NCBI RefSeq assembly: GCF_016735615.1
Contig: NZ_JAERSF010000002.1
Coordinates: 806,001 to 870,000 of the forward strand
Source: Flavobacterium tagetis
Lineage (GTDB): Bacteria > Bacteroidota > Bacteroidia > Flavobacteriales > Flavobacteriaceae
Reading direction: 5' to 3'
DNA: 64,000 bases
Shown here: positions 24,966 through 34,048 of the stretch, one piece after another
Numbering within the stretch: the stretch's first letter is position 1
Layout of the letters: every line of letters begins with the position of its first letter
The notes under the pieces: generated by a model
Database searches by the model: none
Told to the model about the DNA's origin: nothing
Seen by the model: only the letters and a program-made list of their open reading frames with translations
Position numbers and translations under genes: made by a program

Positions 24966-27236
24966 ATGAAAAAGCAATCTGCAAAAGCCATTTTAACCGC
25001 GGCTTTATTTTTTGGGATTTCTTCAGTTTGGGCGCAGCAAACTCCGTCAGCACCAGCAGCAAATCCAGTAAACAATTACAATTATCATGATGCCTTTGGA
25101 CCTCATTTTTACACTAAAAATGCAACTTCAACTCGTACTGCGAGCGGTGAGCCAGGAGTAGAATATTGGCAGAATAGAGCCGATTATCAGATTACGGCAA
25201 AATTAAACGGAACTACAAACGAGATTGTAGGGACAGATGAAATTACATATACTAATAATAGCCCTAATAAATTATCGTTTCTTTGGCTGAATTTAGATCA
25301 AAACTTATTTAAAGAAGATTCTAGAGGAAATGCTGTTGTGCCATTAACTGGTAGCCGTAACGGAGCCCAAGGCCAAGTTTTTGATGGCGGTAATAAAATT
25401 AAATCTGTAAAAGTAATTTCTGGAGGAAAAAACAAAACAGAAGTTGAAGCAAAATATATCGTTACAGATACCAGAATGCAGATTTTTCTTCCACAAGAAT
25501 TGGCTGCAAAAGGAGGATCTGTAAAAGTTAAAATTGAATTCTCTTTTATTGCACCATTTGAAGGATCAGATAGAATGGGAGTTTTAGAAACGAAGAACGG
25601 AAAAATCTTTACTATTGCACAATGGTATCCACGTATGTGTGTGTACGATGATGTGAGAGGATGGAATACAGCTCCTTATTTAGGTGCTTCTGAGTTTTAT
25701 TTGGAATACGGTGATTTTGATGTGAAATTAACTGTTCCAGGGAATCACTTTGTAGTAGCTTCTGGGGAATTATTAAATGGTCAAGAAGTGCTTTCTGCAG
25801 ATCATTTCAAAAAATATAAAGATGCCGCAAACAGTGATAAAACGGTAACAATTCGTTCTGAGCAAGAAGTAAATTCAGCTTCAAATGCAAATGCAGGAAC
25901 GGAAAAAACATGGCATTATAAAATCAAAAATGCACGTGATTTCTCTTGGGCATCATCTCCAGCTTTCATTTTAGATGGAGCAAAAATTAATCTTCCAAGC
26001 GGTAAAAAATCATTAGCATTATCTGCTTATCCTGTTGAAAGTGCAGGACAAGGTGCTTACGGGCGCTCTACAGAATATGTAAAAGCATCAATCGAACATT
26101 ATTCAAAACAATGGTTCGAATATCCTTATCCAGCAGCTACAAACGTTGCAGGGAATGAAGGAGGGATGGAATATCCTGGAATTGTTTTCTGTGGATGGAA
26201 ATCTAAAGGACAAGATCTTTGGGGAGTTACAGATCACGAATTTGGTCATATCTGGTTCCCAATGATTGTAGGTTCAAACGAAAGGCTATTTGCATGGATG
26301 GATGAAGGATTTAATACTTTCATTAACTCATTAAGTACTGCTGCATTTAATAATGGTGAATATAAAGAAGAACCAACAAATTTGCATGATATGGCAGAAC
26401 CGTTTACTAGACCTGATTTAGAAACGATTATGAGTTCTCCTGATAACATGAAGGAAGCTAATATTGGTATGTTATGCTACTTTAAACCAAGTGCAGGTTT
26501 AGTGATTTTAAGAGAGCAAATTTTAGGCAAAGAACGTTTTGATACTGCTTTTAGAACTTATATTCAGCGTTGGGCTTACAAACATCCACAGCCAGATGAT
26601 TTCTTTAGATCTATGGAAAATGTGGCAGGAGAAGACTTAAGCTGGTTCTGGAGAAGCTGGTATGTAAACAACTGGCGTTTTGATCAAGGCGTTAATTCTG
26701 TGAAATATGTAAAAAATGATCCAGCTAAAGGTGCGGTAATCACGGTTGAAAATTTTGATAAAATGCCAATGCCAATTGTTTTAGATGTAAAAACAAAAAG
26801 CGGAAAAGTGACAAGGGTTAATTTACCAGTAGAAATTTGGCAAAGAAACAATTCTTGGTCTTTCAAACATAATTCGACTGAAGAAATCGAAAGTATCACT
26901 TTAGATCCAGATCATGCTTTTCCAGACAATAATACGTCTAATAATGTTTGGACAGCGGGAAAAGGTAAGATAGAAAAAGATCTTATTTTAGATCCTTTTG
27001 TTGGTAGCTATGTTACGTCAAAATCGCCTTTGACAATTGAATTGACAGAGAAAAATAGTGTTTTAAATGCAGAACTTCCAAACTATCCTAAGTTTGCATT
27101 AGAGCCTGTTGCAAACGAAAAAGATACTTTCGAATCTGCGAGAGCTGGTTTAAAACTTAAATTTAATGAAGCAAAAACTGGTTTCGATTTGATACTTACA
27201 GGAAATGGGCAAGTGATTCCGTTTACAAAAAAATAA
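24966..27236 (+). CDS. Secreted M1-family zinc metallopeptidase
   Basis: A 756-residue exported aminopeptidase-like enzyme. The start at 24966 gives a signal peptide ([24 protein letters not shown]). The zinc site is HEFGH at residues 424-428, with the downstream glutamate in WMDEGFNTF and the exopeptidase-like motif [10 protein letters not shown] before it. N-terminal beta domains and a helical C-terminal part match the M1 layout, with an extra C-terminal beta region of about 100 residues. There is no T9SS tail, so it is probably periplasmic. It likely trims peptides for uptake. Confidence 0.93.
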   Translation: MKKQSAKAILTAALFFGISSVWAQQTPSAPAANPVNNYNYHDAFGPHFYTKNATSTRTASGEPGVEYWQNRADYQITAKLNGTTNEIVGTDEITYTNNSPNKLSFLWLNLDQNLFKEDSRGNAVVPLTGSRNGAQGQVFDGGNKIKSVKVISGGKNKTEVEAKYIVTDTRMQIFLPQELAAKGGSVKVKIEFSFIAPFEGSDRMGVLETKNGKIFTIAQWYPRMCVYDDVRGWNTAPYLGASEFYLEYGDFDVKLTVPGNHFVVASGELLNGQEVLSADHFKKYKDAANSDKTVTIRSEQEVNSASNANAGTEKTWHYKIKNARDFSWASSPAFILDGAKINLPSGKKSLALSAYPVESAGQGAYGRSTEYVKASIEHYSKQWFEYPYPAATNVAGNEGGMEYPGIVFCGWKSKGQDLWGVTDHEFGHIWFPMIVGSNERLFAWMDEGFNTFINSLSTAAFNNGEYKEEPTNLHDMAEPFTRPDLETIMSSPDNMKEANIGMLCYFKPSAGLVILREQILGKERFDTAFRTYIQRWAYKHPQPDDFFRSMENVAGEDLSWFWRSWYVNNWRFDQGVNSVKYVKNDPAKGAVITVENFDKMPMPIVLDVKTKSGKVTRVNLPVEIWQRNNSWSFKHNSTEEIESITLDPDHAFPDNNTSNNVWTAGKGKIEKDLILDPFVGSYVTSKSPLTIELTEKNSVLNAELPNYPKFALEPVANEKDTFESARAGLKLKFNEAKTGFDLILTGNGQVIPFTKK

Positions 27237-27260
27237 TATTTTAAAAATATAATGGATTAA

Positions 27261-27295
27261 AAACCCGATAATTAGAAATAATTATCGGGTTTTGT
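27261..27295 (+). terminator. Terminator of the M1 peptidase gene
   Basis: AAACCCGATAAT (27261-27272) pairs with ATTATCGGGTTT (27281-27292). It isolates the arginine cluster from the upstream gene. Confidence 0.85.
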
Positions 27296-27349
27296 TCTTT
27301 TGTATATTCACAAAACGTAAAAAAAATGTTAGAATTTTAATTTTTTGTT

Positions 27350-27377
27350 TTGTAAATTAAAAAAAGATGTACTTTTG
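27350..27377 (+). promoter_or_regulatory. Promoter of the arginine cluster
   Basis: TTG at 27350-27352 and TACTTTTG at 27370-27377, 17 nt apart, are a near-ideal Bacteroidetes promoter. The predicted start, about 27382-27385, coincides with the first base pairs of the leader structure. Confidence 0.8.
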
Positions 27378-27382
27378 CACCG

Positions 27383-27504
27383 ATGAATAAAATAAGTTTA
27401 CATATAACTTCTTTGTCACGGACAAACTCACCGATTACTTCTCCCGAAGTACGGACACTAGCTCTATAGTGTTCACTGAGTTTTATAGCCGTATATTTAT
27501 TCAT
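27383..27504 (+). ncRNA. Structured 5' leader of the arginine cluster, riboswitch-like
   Basis: Nested pairings close a multi-branched fold. The outer stem is ATGAATAAA (27383-27391) with TTTATTCAT (27496-27504). Inside it, AAACTCA (27424-27430) pairs with TGAGTTT (27477-27483). This encloses hairpin TACTTC/GAAGTA (27436-27441 with 27446-27451, loop TCCC) and hairpin GGACACTA/TAGTGTTC (27453-27460 with 27467-27474, one G-U). TTTGTC/GACAAA (27412-27417 with 27421-27426) would compete with the junction stem. About 200 nt of leader follow before the first gene. I recognise no known riboswitch consensus. Regulation by arginine or a pathway intermediate is inference. Confidence 0.65.
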
Positions 27505-27532
27505 ACCCATTTTTCATTTTGAAATCACATAA

Positions 27533-27549
27533 TTTGTCCATTGGACAAA
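27533..27549 (+). promoter_or_regulatory. Leader hairpin that can pair with the upstream fold
   Basis: TTTGTCC (27533-27539) pairs with GGACAAA (27543-27549) around the loop ATT. The same TTTGTCC is also complementary to GGACAAA at 27420-27426 in the leader fold, allowing mutually exclusive structures. Confidence 0.45.
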
Positions 27550-27705
27550 CATATCCTAAAACTATTTATTTTTTTGTGAATTTTCTTAATCAATATTTTG
27601 ATTTTGAGAATGTTACTTCTTTTATGCTTAATTTTATTGGATTCAATTCTGGATTTCAAGCGAATCAATATGCTTTAATTTTTAACTCTAACTTCAATAA
27701 TTGAA

Positions 27706-28341
27706 ATGAAGATCTCTATTGTTGTTACCCAGGAAGAACACTTCAAATACGCGCAAGAAATCTGCGATACGATAGAATCATCTGCCTTATTAAGAGGCAC
27801 GGGGATTGCTAAAAGAACTCCTGAGTACATTCAGAAAAAAATGGCAAACGGTGATGCAATGATTGCTTTGGCTGATGGAAAGTTTGCAGGTTTTTGTTAC
27901 ATAGAAAGCTGGCAGCACGGAAAGTTTGTTGCGCATTCTGGATTAATTGTACATCCAGATTATAGAAGTCATGGTTTGGCAAAAAAGATAAAATCGAAAG
28001 TTTTTGATTATTCTTTGAAAAGATTTCCAGATGCTAAAATATTTGGAATTACAACTGGTTTGGCTGTAATGAAAATAAATTCTGAACTAGGTTATAAACC
28101 AGTTCCTTTCTCTGAACTTACAACCGATCCAAGTTTCTGGGCAGGCTGTAAAACCTGTACTAACTTCCCGATTTTACAAAGCAAAGAAAATAAAATGTGC
28201 CTTTGTACAGGAATGTTATACGACCCAAAAGAAAAACAAAAAACACCACCAAGACATCCTTTTAACGAGGCTGTTTTAAACAGACTTAAAAAGATCAAAC
28301 AGGCATTATTTTTAAACAAAATCTTGTCATTGTTTGTCTAA
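27706..28341 (+). CDS. GNAT acetyltransferase heading the arginine cluster, probable N-acylglutamate synthase
   Basis: A 211-residue GNAT protein. The acetyl-CoA binding region is SGLIVHPDYRSHGLAKKIKSK near residue 79-99. After the domain come two cysteine pairs, GCKTC and CLC, with CTGMLYDPKEK, which could bind a metal. It is the first gene after the arginine promoter and leader, and no classical argA or argJ is present in the cluster. It is therefore the best candidate for the first step, acylation of glutamate. This role is inferred from position and is not proved by sequence. argG starts 64 nt later. Confidence 0.8.
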   Translation: MKISIVVTQEEHFKYAQEICDTIESSALLRGTGIAKRTPEYIQKKMANGDAMIALADGKFAGFCYIESWQHGKFVAHSGLIVHPDYRSHGLAKKIKSKVFDYSLKRFPDAKIFGITTGLAVMKINSELGYKPVPFSELTTDPSFWAGCKTCTNFPILQSKENKMCLCTGMLYDPKEKQKTPPRHPFNEAVLNRLKKIKQALFLNKILSLFV

Positions 28342-28405
28342 GTCAAATGAATTAGAAAAAATCTCAAACTGCTACATACGAAAGTATTAGCCAAAATTAT
28401 AAAAA

Positions 28406-29599
28406 ATGAAAAAAGTAGTATTAGCTTATAGCGGAGGATTAGATACCTCGTATTGTTTGAAATATTTAAAAAATGAAAAAGGATACGAAGTTCATACTGT
28501 TCTTGTTGATACAGGAGGATTTTCTGCTGAAGAATTAACAGCTATTGAAAAAAGAGCTTATGAGTTAGGAAGCGCACAACACGCCAACTTAACCATTTTA
28601 GATAAATATTACGATAAAGCTATCAAATACTTGATTTTCGGAAACGTATTAAAAAACAATACATATCCATTATCAGTAAGCGCAGAGCGTGTTTTTCAAG
28701 CAATTGAAGCTATAAAATATGCGAAAAAAGTAGGAGCTACTGCAATCGCTCACGGAAGTACTGGTGCAGGAAACGACCAAATTCGTTTTGATTTGATTTT
28801 CCAGACTATTGCTCCAGAAATCGAAATTATTACTCCAATTAGAGATTTAAAATTATCAAGACAAGAAGAAGTAGATTATTTAGCTCAAAACGGAGTTCAC
28901 TACTCTTGGGAAAAAGCACAATATTCTATTAATAAAGGGCTTTGGGGAACAAGTGTTGGAGGAAAAGAAACTTTAACTTCAAGTCAGCCATTGCCAAGTG
29001 AAGCATATCCTTCGCAATTACAAAAAGAAGGTGAAGAAAAAGTAACCCTTCATTTTGAGCAGGGAGAATTAGTTGGACTAAACGGAAAAACTGATAAACC
29101 ATCAAATAATATCGTGGCTCTTGAAAAATTGGCAAGTGCTTATGCAATTGGTAGAGATATTCACGTAGGAGATACGATTATCGGAATTAAAGGTAGAGTT
29201 GGTTTTGAAGCTGCTGCGCCATTAATTATCATCAAAGCGCACCATTTGTTAGAGAAACACACTCTTGGAAAATGGCAACAATACTGGAAAGAACAATTAG
29301 GAAACTGGTACGGAATGTTATTCCACGAAGGTCAGTTCTTAGATCCAGTAATGAGAAACATCGAAACTTTCTTGCAAGACACACAAAAAACAGTAAACGG
29401 AACGGTAACAGTTTCATTAAAACCATATCATTTCTCACTTGACGGAATTGAATCTGAAAATGATTTAATGAACACAGGTTTCGGTCAATACGGAGAAATG
29501 AACAATGCCTGGACATCTGACGATGCAAAAGGATTTATCAAGATTTTAGGAAATGCACAAAACATATTCTCATCTGTAAACAAATTAGATCATGATTAA
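28406..29599 (+). CDS. argG: Argininosuccinate synthase
   Basis: ArgG joins citrulline and aspartate with ATP to give argininosuccinate. The 397 residues begin with the PP-loop VLAYSGGLDTSYCLKYL (residues 4-20). TAIAHGSTGAGNDQIRFDL near residue 111 and SINKGLWGTSVGG are the substrate-binding segments. Length is normal. Its last 8 nt overlap the argC start, so the two are translationally coupled, the tightest link in the cluster. Confidence 0.96.
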   Translation: MKKVVLAYSGGLDTSYCLKYLKNEKGYEVHTVLVDTGGFSAEELTAIEKRAYELGSAQHANLTILDKYYDKAIKYLIFGNVLKNNTYPLSVSAERVFQAIEAIKYAKKVGATAIAHGSTGAGNDQIRFDLIFQTIAPEIEIITPIRDLKLSRQEEVDYLAQNGVHYSWEKAQYSINKGLWGTSVGGKETLTSSQPLPSEAYPSQLQKEGEEKVTLHFEQGELVGLNGKTDKPSNNIVALEKLASAYAIGRDIHVGDTIIGIKGRVGFEAAAPLIIIKAHHLLEKHTLGKWQQYWKEQLGNWYGMLFHEGQFLDPVMRNIETFLQDTQKTVNGTVTVSLKPYHFSLDGIESENDLMNTGFGQYGEMNNAWTSDDAKGFIKILGNAQNIFSSVNKLDHD

Positions 29600-30569
29600 T
29601 GTCGGAATTATTGGTGGTTCGGGCTATACGGCTGGAGAACTCATCAGAATTTTAATGTATCACCCAAAAGTAAACATTGATTTTGTTTACAGCACCACAA
29701 ACGCCGGAAAACCACTTTCTGTAGCACACCAAGATTTGATGGGTGATATCGAAATGAATTTCACAGCTGAAATCAATCCAAATGTGAATGTTGTTTTCTT
29801 ATGTTTAGGTCACGGAAAATCGATTTCATTTTTGAAAGAAAATCATTTTGCGAGTCATACTAAAATCATTGATTTAGGAAATGATTTCAGATTGAATAAA
29901 GATGCACATTTTGAAGGAAAAGATTTCGTTTACGGATTGCCTGAAATCAATAAAGCAGAAATCAAAAAGACAAATTATATTGCAAATCCAGGCTGTTTTG
30001 CAACGGCTATTCAATTGGCATTATTGCCTTTAGCAAAACATAATTTGCTGAATAATGATGTTCATATTAATGCTACAACCGGAAGTACAGGAGCAGGAGT
30101 AAGTCTTTCAGAAACTTCTCATTTCAGTTGGAGAAACAATAATATGTCACATTATAAAGCTTTTGAACACCAACATTTGGGAGAAATCGGAGAAAGTTTA
30201 GTTCAGCTGCAGGATGATTTTGACAGCGAATTGCTTTTTATTCCGAATAGAGGAGATTTTCCAAGAGGAATTTTTGCAACGTTATATACATTATGTGATG
30301 ATAGTTTGGAGCAATTGGTTGCTAAATACGAAGATTTCTACAAAGATGAACCTTTCGTAACTATTACCACAACAAACATCAACATGAAACAAGTGGTGCA
30401 AACGAATAAATGTATCATTAGTTTATTGAAAAAAGGAAACCGGGTTCTCATAACATCAATTATCGATAACTTAACCAAAGGTGCTTCAGGACAAGCAATT
30501 CAAAACATGAATTTAATGTTCGGTTTAGAAGAAACCACAGGTTTACATTTGAAACCAAGCGGATTTTAA
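29592..30569 (+). CDS. argC: N-acetyl-gamma-glutamyl-phosphate reductase
   Basis: ArgC reduces N-acyl-glutamyl phosphate to the semialdehyde with NADPH. The 325 residues show the Rossmann motif VGIIGGSGYTAGELIRIL (residues 3-20) and the catalytic cysteine in NPGCFATAIQLALLP near residue 136. HQHLGEIGESL near 194 carries the conserved His. It overlaps argG by 8 nt. A 90-nt spacer of inverted repeats separates it from argD. Confidence 0.96.
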   Translation: MINVGIIGGSGYTAGELIRILMYHPKVNIDFVYSTTNAGKPLSVAHQDLMGDIEMNFTAEINPNVNVVFLCLGHGKSISFLKENHFASHTKIIDLGNDFRLNKDAHFEGKDFVYGLPEINKAEIKKTNYIANPGCFATAIQLALLPLAKHNLLNNDVHINATTGSTGAGVSLSETSHFSWRNNNMSHYKAFEHQHLGEIGESLVQLQDDFDSELLFIPNRGDFPRGIFATLYTLCDDSLEQLVAKYEDFYKDEPFVTITTTNINMKQVVQTNKCIISLLKKGNRVLITSIIDNLTKGASGQAIQNMNLMFGLEETTGLHLKPSGF

Positions 30570-30575
30570 TAATAG

Positions 30576-30648
30576 TTGATAGTTGTTGGTTTATAGTTGA
30601 TGGAAACATCACATAAGACCATCAACCAACAACAATCAACCAACAACT
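30576..30648. repeat. Self-complementary repeats in the argC-argD spacer
   Basis: GTTGTTGGTT (30582-30591) can pair with AACCAACAAC (30624-30633) or with the same word near 30638-30647, and TTGATGG (30597-30603) with CCATCAA (30619-30625). The spacer is built of variants of GTTGATAGTT and its complement. No T tract follows, so it is unlikely to be a terminator. Confidence 0.7.
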
Positions 30649-30659
30649 AAAAAGAAAAA

Positions 30660-31799
30660 ATGAACTTATTCAACGTTTACCCATTATACGACATAACTCC
30701 AGTAAAAGCAGTAGATTGTACAATTATTGACGACAAAGGAGTAGAATATTTAGATTTATACAGTGGACATGGTGTGATTTCTATCGGGCACACTCAGCCA
30801 GATTATGTTGCAAAACTTAAAAATCAGATTGATAATTTAGGTTTTTATTCAAATGCCATTCAAAATCCTTTGCAGGTGGAATTGGCACAGAAATTAGGAA
30901 AACTTTCTGGTTTAGAAGATTACGAATTGTTTTTATGCAGTTCTGGTGCTGAAGCAAATGAAAATGCTTTGAAATTAGCTTCTTTCCACAACGGAAAATC
31001 AAGAGTTGTGGCTTTTGATAATTCTTTCCACGGAAGAACTTCTGCAGCTGTTGCCGTTACAGATAACAAAAAAATTGTTGCACCATTAAACGCGCAGCAA
31101 GAAGTTACTTTTTTACCTCTAAACCAAATTGAATTAGTTGAAGCTGAATTGGCTAAAGGGGATGTTACAGCAGTAATTATCGAAGGAATTCAGGGCGTTG
31201 GAGGTTTAGATCAAGGAACAACTGAGTTTTTTCAGGCTTTAGAAAAAGCATGTAAAAAACACGATGTTGTTTTGATTTTAGACGAAGTACAATCAGGATA
31301 CGGAAGAAGCGGGAAATTCTTCGCTTTCCAACATCACGGAATCAACGCTGATATTATTTCAGTTGCAAAAGGAATGGGGAATGGTTTTCCAGTAGGAGCG
31401 ATTTTAATTTCTCCAAAATTCGAGGCAAGTTTCGGATTATTAGGAACCACTTTCGGCGGAAGCCATTTATCTTGTGCAGCAGGAATTGCAGTTTTGGATG
31501 TAATTGAAAAACTTGATTTACAGAAAAATGTAAATGAAGTTTATGAATATTTCTTAGAAAAAATCAAAGAAGTTGACGGAATCAAACAAGTAAAAGGAAA
31601 AGGATTAATGCTTGGAGTTGAATTTGATTTTGATGTAGCAGCTTTAAGAAAGAAATTAATCATCGAAAAACACATTTTTACAGGAAGCGCCAACAATAAA
31701 AATCTATTAAGAATTTTACCGCCGCTTACAGTGAAAAAAGCTGATATTGATACGTTTGTAAAAGCTTTAAAAGAAAGTTTAGAAGAATTAAAAAACTAA
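30660..31799 (+). CDS. argD: N-acetylornithine aminotransferase
   Basis: ArgD converts N-acyl-glutamate semialdehyde to N-acyl-ornithine using PLP. The 379-residue class III aminotransferase shows the cofactor phosphate motif CSSGAEANENALKLA near residue 98, ILDEVQSGYGRSGKFFA near 207, and the PLP lysine in SVAKGMGNGFPVGA near 241. Length is slightly shorter than E. coli ArgD but normal for the phylum. It probably accepts acetyl- or succinyl-ornithine; sequence alone does not decide. Confidence 0.94.
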   Translation: MNLFNVYPLYDITPVKAVDCTIIDDKGVEYLDLYSGHGVISIGHTQPDYVAKLKNQIDNLGFYSNAIQNPLQVELAQKLGKLSGLEDYELFLCSSGAEANENALKLASFHNGKSRVVAFDNSFHGRTSAAVAVTDNKKIVAPLNAQQEVTFLPLNQIELVEAELAKGDVTAVIIEGIQGVGGLDQGTTEFFQALEKACKKHDVVLILDEVQSGYGRSGKFFAFQHHGINADIISVAKGMGNGFPVGAILISPKFEASFGLLGTTFGGSHLSCAAGIAVLDVIEKLDLQKNVNEVYEYFLEKIKEVDGIKQVKGKGLMLGVEFDFDVAALRKKLIIEKHIFTGSANNKNLLRILPPLTVKKADIDTFVKALKESLEELKN

Positions 31800-31812
31800 T
31801 TCTCAATCAATA

Positions 31813-31849
31813 TTAAACCTGACGGGTTTAGAAAATCCGCCAGGTTTAA
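31813..31849 (+). repeat. Hairpin in the argD-proA spacer
   Basis: TTAAACCTG (31813-31821) pairs with CAGGTTTAA (31841-31849), extended by CGG/CCG past one mismatch. As rather than Ts follow, so read-through into proA is expected. Confidence 0.7.
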
Positions 31850-31907
31850 AATATAAGTTTCTATTACTAAAAGAAACAACCAAAAAACAACCAACCAACT
31901 ACAAATT

Positions 31908-33101
31908 ATGAATCCATTATCAATTGAAAAACGAAATCTCGTTCTGCGGACCATGGCAAAACTGGTCGAACAGGAGCGGAATCAGATTATTTTAACCAAT
32001 CAGGAAGATCTTGCTGATTACGACGGCTCAGATTTAGCGATGGAAGAACGCTTAAAAGTAGATGATAAAAAAGTAGATGAGATGATTTTATCATTAAACC
32101 AATTAGCTTCTCAGGAAGATCCCGTTGGCGTTGAGCGTTTTCATTTTACTCATGATAATGGAATAAAAGTAGTCAATAAAACAGCCGCTTTTGGAACGAT
32201 TTTAATTATTTATGAATCTCGTCCAGATGTTACAATCGAAGCGGGCGGAATTGCTTTTAAATCAGGAAATAAGATTTTATTAAAAGGAGGAAAAGAGTCT
32301 TTAAAATCAAACTTGAAAATCGTAAGTCTTTGGCATAAAGCTTTAGAAGAAAACGGAGTTTCAAATGATTGGGTGGAATATCTCAATTACAACCGAACAG
32401 AAACTCAGGCATTTTTAGAAAAACCAACTCAAAAAGTTGATTTAATTGTTCCTAGAGGCGGAGAAAAGCTAATTGAGTTTGTAAAAGCACACGCAACTTG
32501 CCCAGTAATCGTAAGCGGACGAGGAAACAATTTTGTTTACGTTCATGAAAAAGCAGATACAGATTTGGCTTTAAAAGTAATTTTAAATGCTAAAACAGCT
32601 AAGATATCAGCTTGTAATGCTTTGGATAAAGTTTTAATAGATTCTAAACTTCCCAATTTTGAAGGTTTTACTGCAATGCTGATTGAAGAGTTAATAGAAT
32701 CAAAAGTTGAAGTTATAGTAGATAAATCATTAGAGAATTTCGAAAATACCAAAACTATCGTAAACGAGGATATTTGGTACGAAGAGTTTTTAGATTATAA
32801 AATTGTGATTGGAACCATCGATTCTCAAGATCACGCAATCGATATGATTAATAAATATTGTGGAGGACATTCTGCAGCAATTATTACGAGAGATAATGAA
32901 GTCGCACAGCAGTTTATGGAATCGATCGATGCTGCAGCTGTTTACCAAAATGCTTCAACCCGTTTCACAGACGGCGGACAATTTGGTTTAGGAGGAGAAT
33001 TAGCAATAAGCACTGATAAACTCCATCAAAGAGGCCCAATCGGTCTTCAGCATTTGGTAACCAATAAATGGTATGTTTACGGGGAAGGACAAATCAGATA
33101 A
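31908..33101 (+). CDS. proA: Glutamate-5-semialdehyde dehydrogenase (gamma-glutamyl phosphate reductase)
   Basis: ProA reduces gamma-glutamyl phosphate to the semialdehyde in proline synthesis. The 397-residue aldehyde-dehydrogenase-fold protein shows IYESRPDVTIEAGGIAFKSGN near residue 101, VPRGGEKLIEFVKAHATCPVIVSGRG, and the catalytic cysteine in AKISACNALDKVLI near residue 236. AAVYQNASTRFTDGGQFGLGGELAIST near the C-terminus is also characteristic. It lies inside the arginine cluster and before proB, so proline and arginine synthesis share control. Confidence 0.95.
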   Translation: MNPLSIEKRNLVLRTMAKLVEQERNQIILTNQEDLADYDGSDLAMEERLKVDDKKVDEMILSLNQLASQEDPVGVERFHFTHDNGIKVVNKTAAFGTILIIYESRPDVTIEAGGIAFKSGNKILLKGGKESLKSNLKIVSLWHKALEENGVSNDWVEYLNYNRTETQAFLEKPTQKVDLIVPRGGEKLIEFVKAHATCPVIVSGRGNNFVYVHEKADTDLALKVILNAKTAKISACNALDKVLIDSKLPNFEGFTAMLIEELIESKVEVIVDKSLENFENTKTIVNEDIWYEEFLDYKIVIGTIDSQDHAIDMINKYCGGHSAAIITRDNEVAQQFMESIDAAAVYQNASTRFTDGGQFGLGGELAISTDKLHQRGPIGLQHLVTNKWYVYGEGQIR

Positions 33102-33198
33102 TTAGATAATATGTCAATTAGATAATTAAACAATTGCGCCCCTAATAGATTTAAAAAAAACTTAGTGCCTTAGCGCCTTCGTGGCAAAAACAAAAGAC

Positions 33199-33960
33199 AT
33201 GGCAAAAAAAAGGATTTTATTAAAAATAGGAAGTAATACTTTAACCAAAGAAACCAATCATATTTCGCGGGGAAAGATTGAAGACCTCGGAATACAGATT
33301 GCAGCTTTAAATGACGAATATGAGTTTATCATAGTAAGTTCAGGAGCAATTGCAGCAGCAAAGCAGTTTGTAAAATTGGATAATCAGGATAAAGATGTTT
33401 TTGTAAAACAGGCTTTAGCTTCAATTGGACAGCCTCATTTAATGCGGATTTACAATGAAAATTTCAAAGATTTAGGATTAAATACCTCACAGTGTTTACT
33501 TTCTTATTCTGATTTCGAAAAAGAACAGACCAAAAAGAATATTGTAAATACCATTAATGTATTGGTTAAAAACAATTACATTCCGATTATCAATGAAAAT
33601 GATACCGTTGCAACAGATGAGATTCGATTTGGAGATAATGATAAATTAGCAGCTTTAACAGCGGTTCTTTTAAATGTTGATATTCTGATAATAGCCACTA
33701 ATACAAATGGAATTTATACGAAAGATTCTATTCACGATGAAAATCCAGAAACAATCAAATTGGTAAATGATTTGAAGTCTTTAGAAAAGGAAATCGGAGA
33801 ATCGAAATCATCACACGGAACAGGAGGAATGCAGTCCAAAATAGAAGCGGCTGCAATTTCAAAAGCAGCGAATATCGAAACCTGGATTGTCAATGGATTA
33901 AATGATAATTTTATTTTAAAGGCATTAAAAGACGAAATTCCGTTTACTAAAATAATCTAA
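33199..33960 (+). CDS. proB: Glutamate 5-kinase, short form without PUA domain
   Basis: ProB phosphorylates glutamate on its gamma-carboxyl to open proline synthesis. I start it at the ATG at 33199 (MAKKRILLKIGSNTLTK); an in-frame GTG at 33181 sits inside a repeat and would add six residues. The amino-acid-kinase fold shows IIVSSGAIAAAKQF, NENDTVATDEIRFGDNDKLAAL and HGTGGMQSKIEAA. At 253 residues it stops after the kinase domain; the C-terminal PUA domain of E. coli ProB is absent, as in many relatives. Confidence 0.94.
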   Translation: MAKKRILLKIGSNTLTKETNHISRGKIEDLGIQIAALNDEYEFIIVSSGAIAAAKQFVKLDNQDKDVFVKQALASIGQPHLMRIYNENFKDLGLNTSQCLLSYSDFEKEQTKKNIVNTINVLVKNNYIPIINENDTVATDEIRFGDNDKLAALTAVLLNVDILIIATNTNGIYTKDSIHDENPETIKLVNDLKSLEKEIGESKSSHGTGGMQSKIEAAAISKAANIETWIVNGLNDNFILKALKDEIPFTKII

Positions 33961-33964
33961 TGAG

Positions 33965-34045
33965 TCAATTAGAAAATTAGTTAATTAGATAATGCACAAT
34001 TATCAGATTTTCTAATTATCACATTATCTAAATTAATAAAGAAAA
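33965..34045. repeat. Self-complementary repeats in the proB-argF' spacer
   Basis: The spacer is made of variants of AATTAGATAATG and its complement CATTATCTAAATT, so the two halves can fold on each other. There is no reading frame and no T tract. Confidence 0.6.
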
Positions 34046-34048
34046 CAA

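Noticed and set aside
27519..27704. 61-codon frame in the arginine leader ending just before the first gene
   Set aside because: It starts at TTG, contains no arginine codon, has low-complexity Phe/Asn composition and overlaps the leader hairpin. A leader peptide role is not supported.
33181..33198. GTG start for ProB six codons upstream
   Set aside because: The GTG lies in a CTTCGTGGC-type intergenic repeat; the ATG at 33199 gives the canonical N-terminus.
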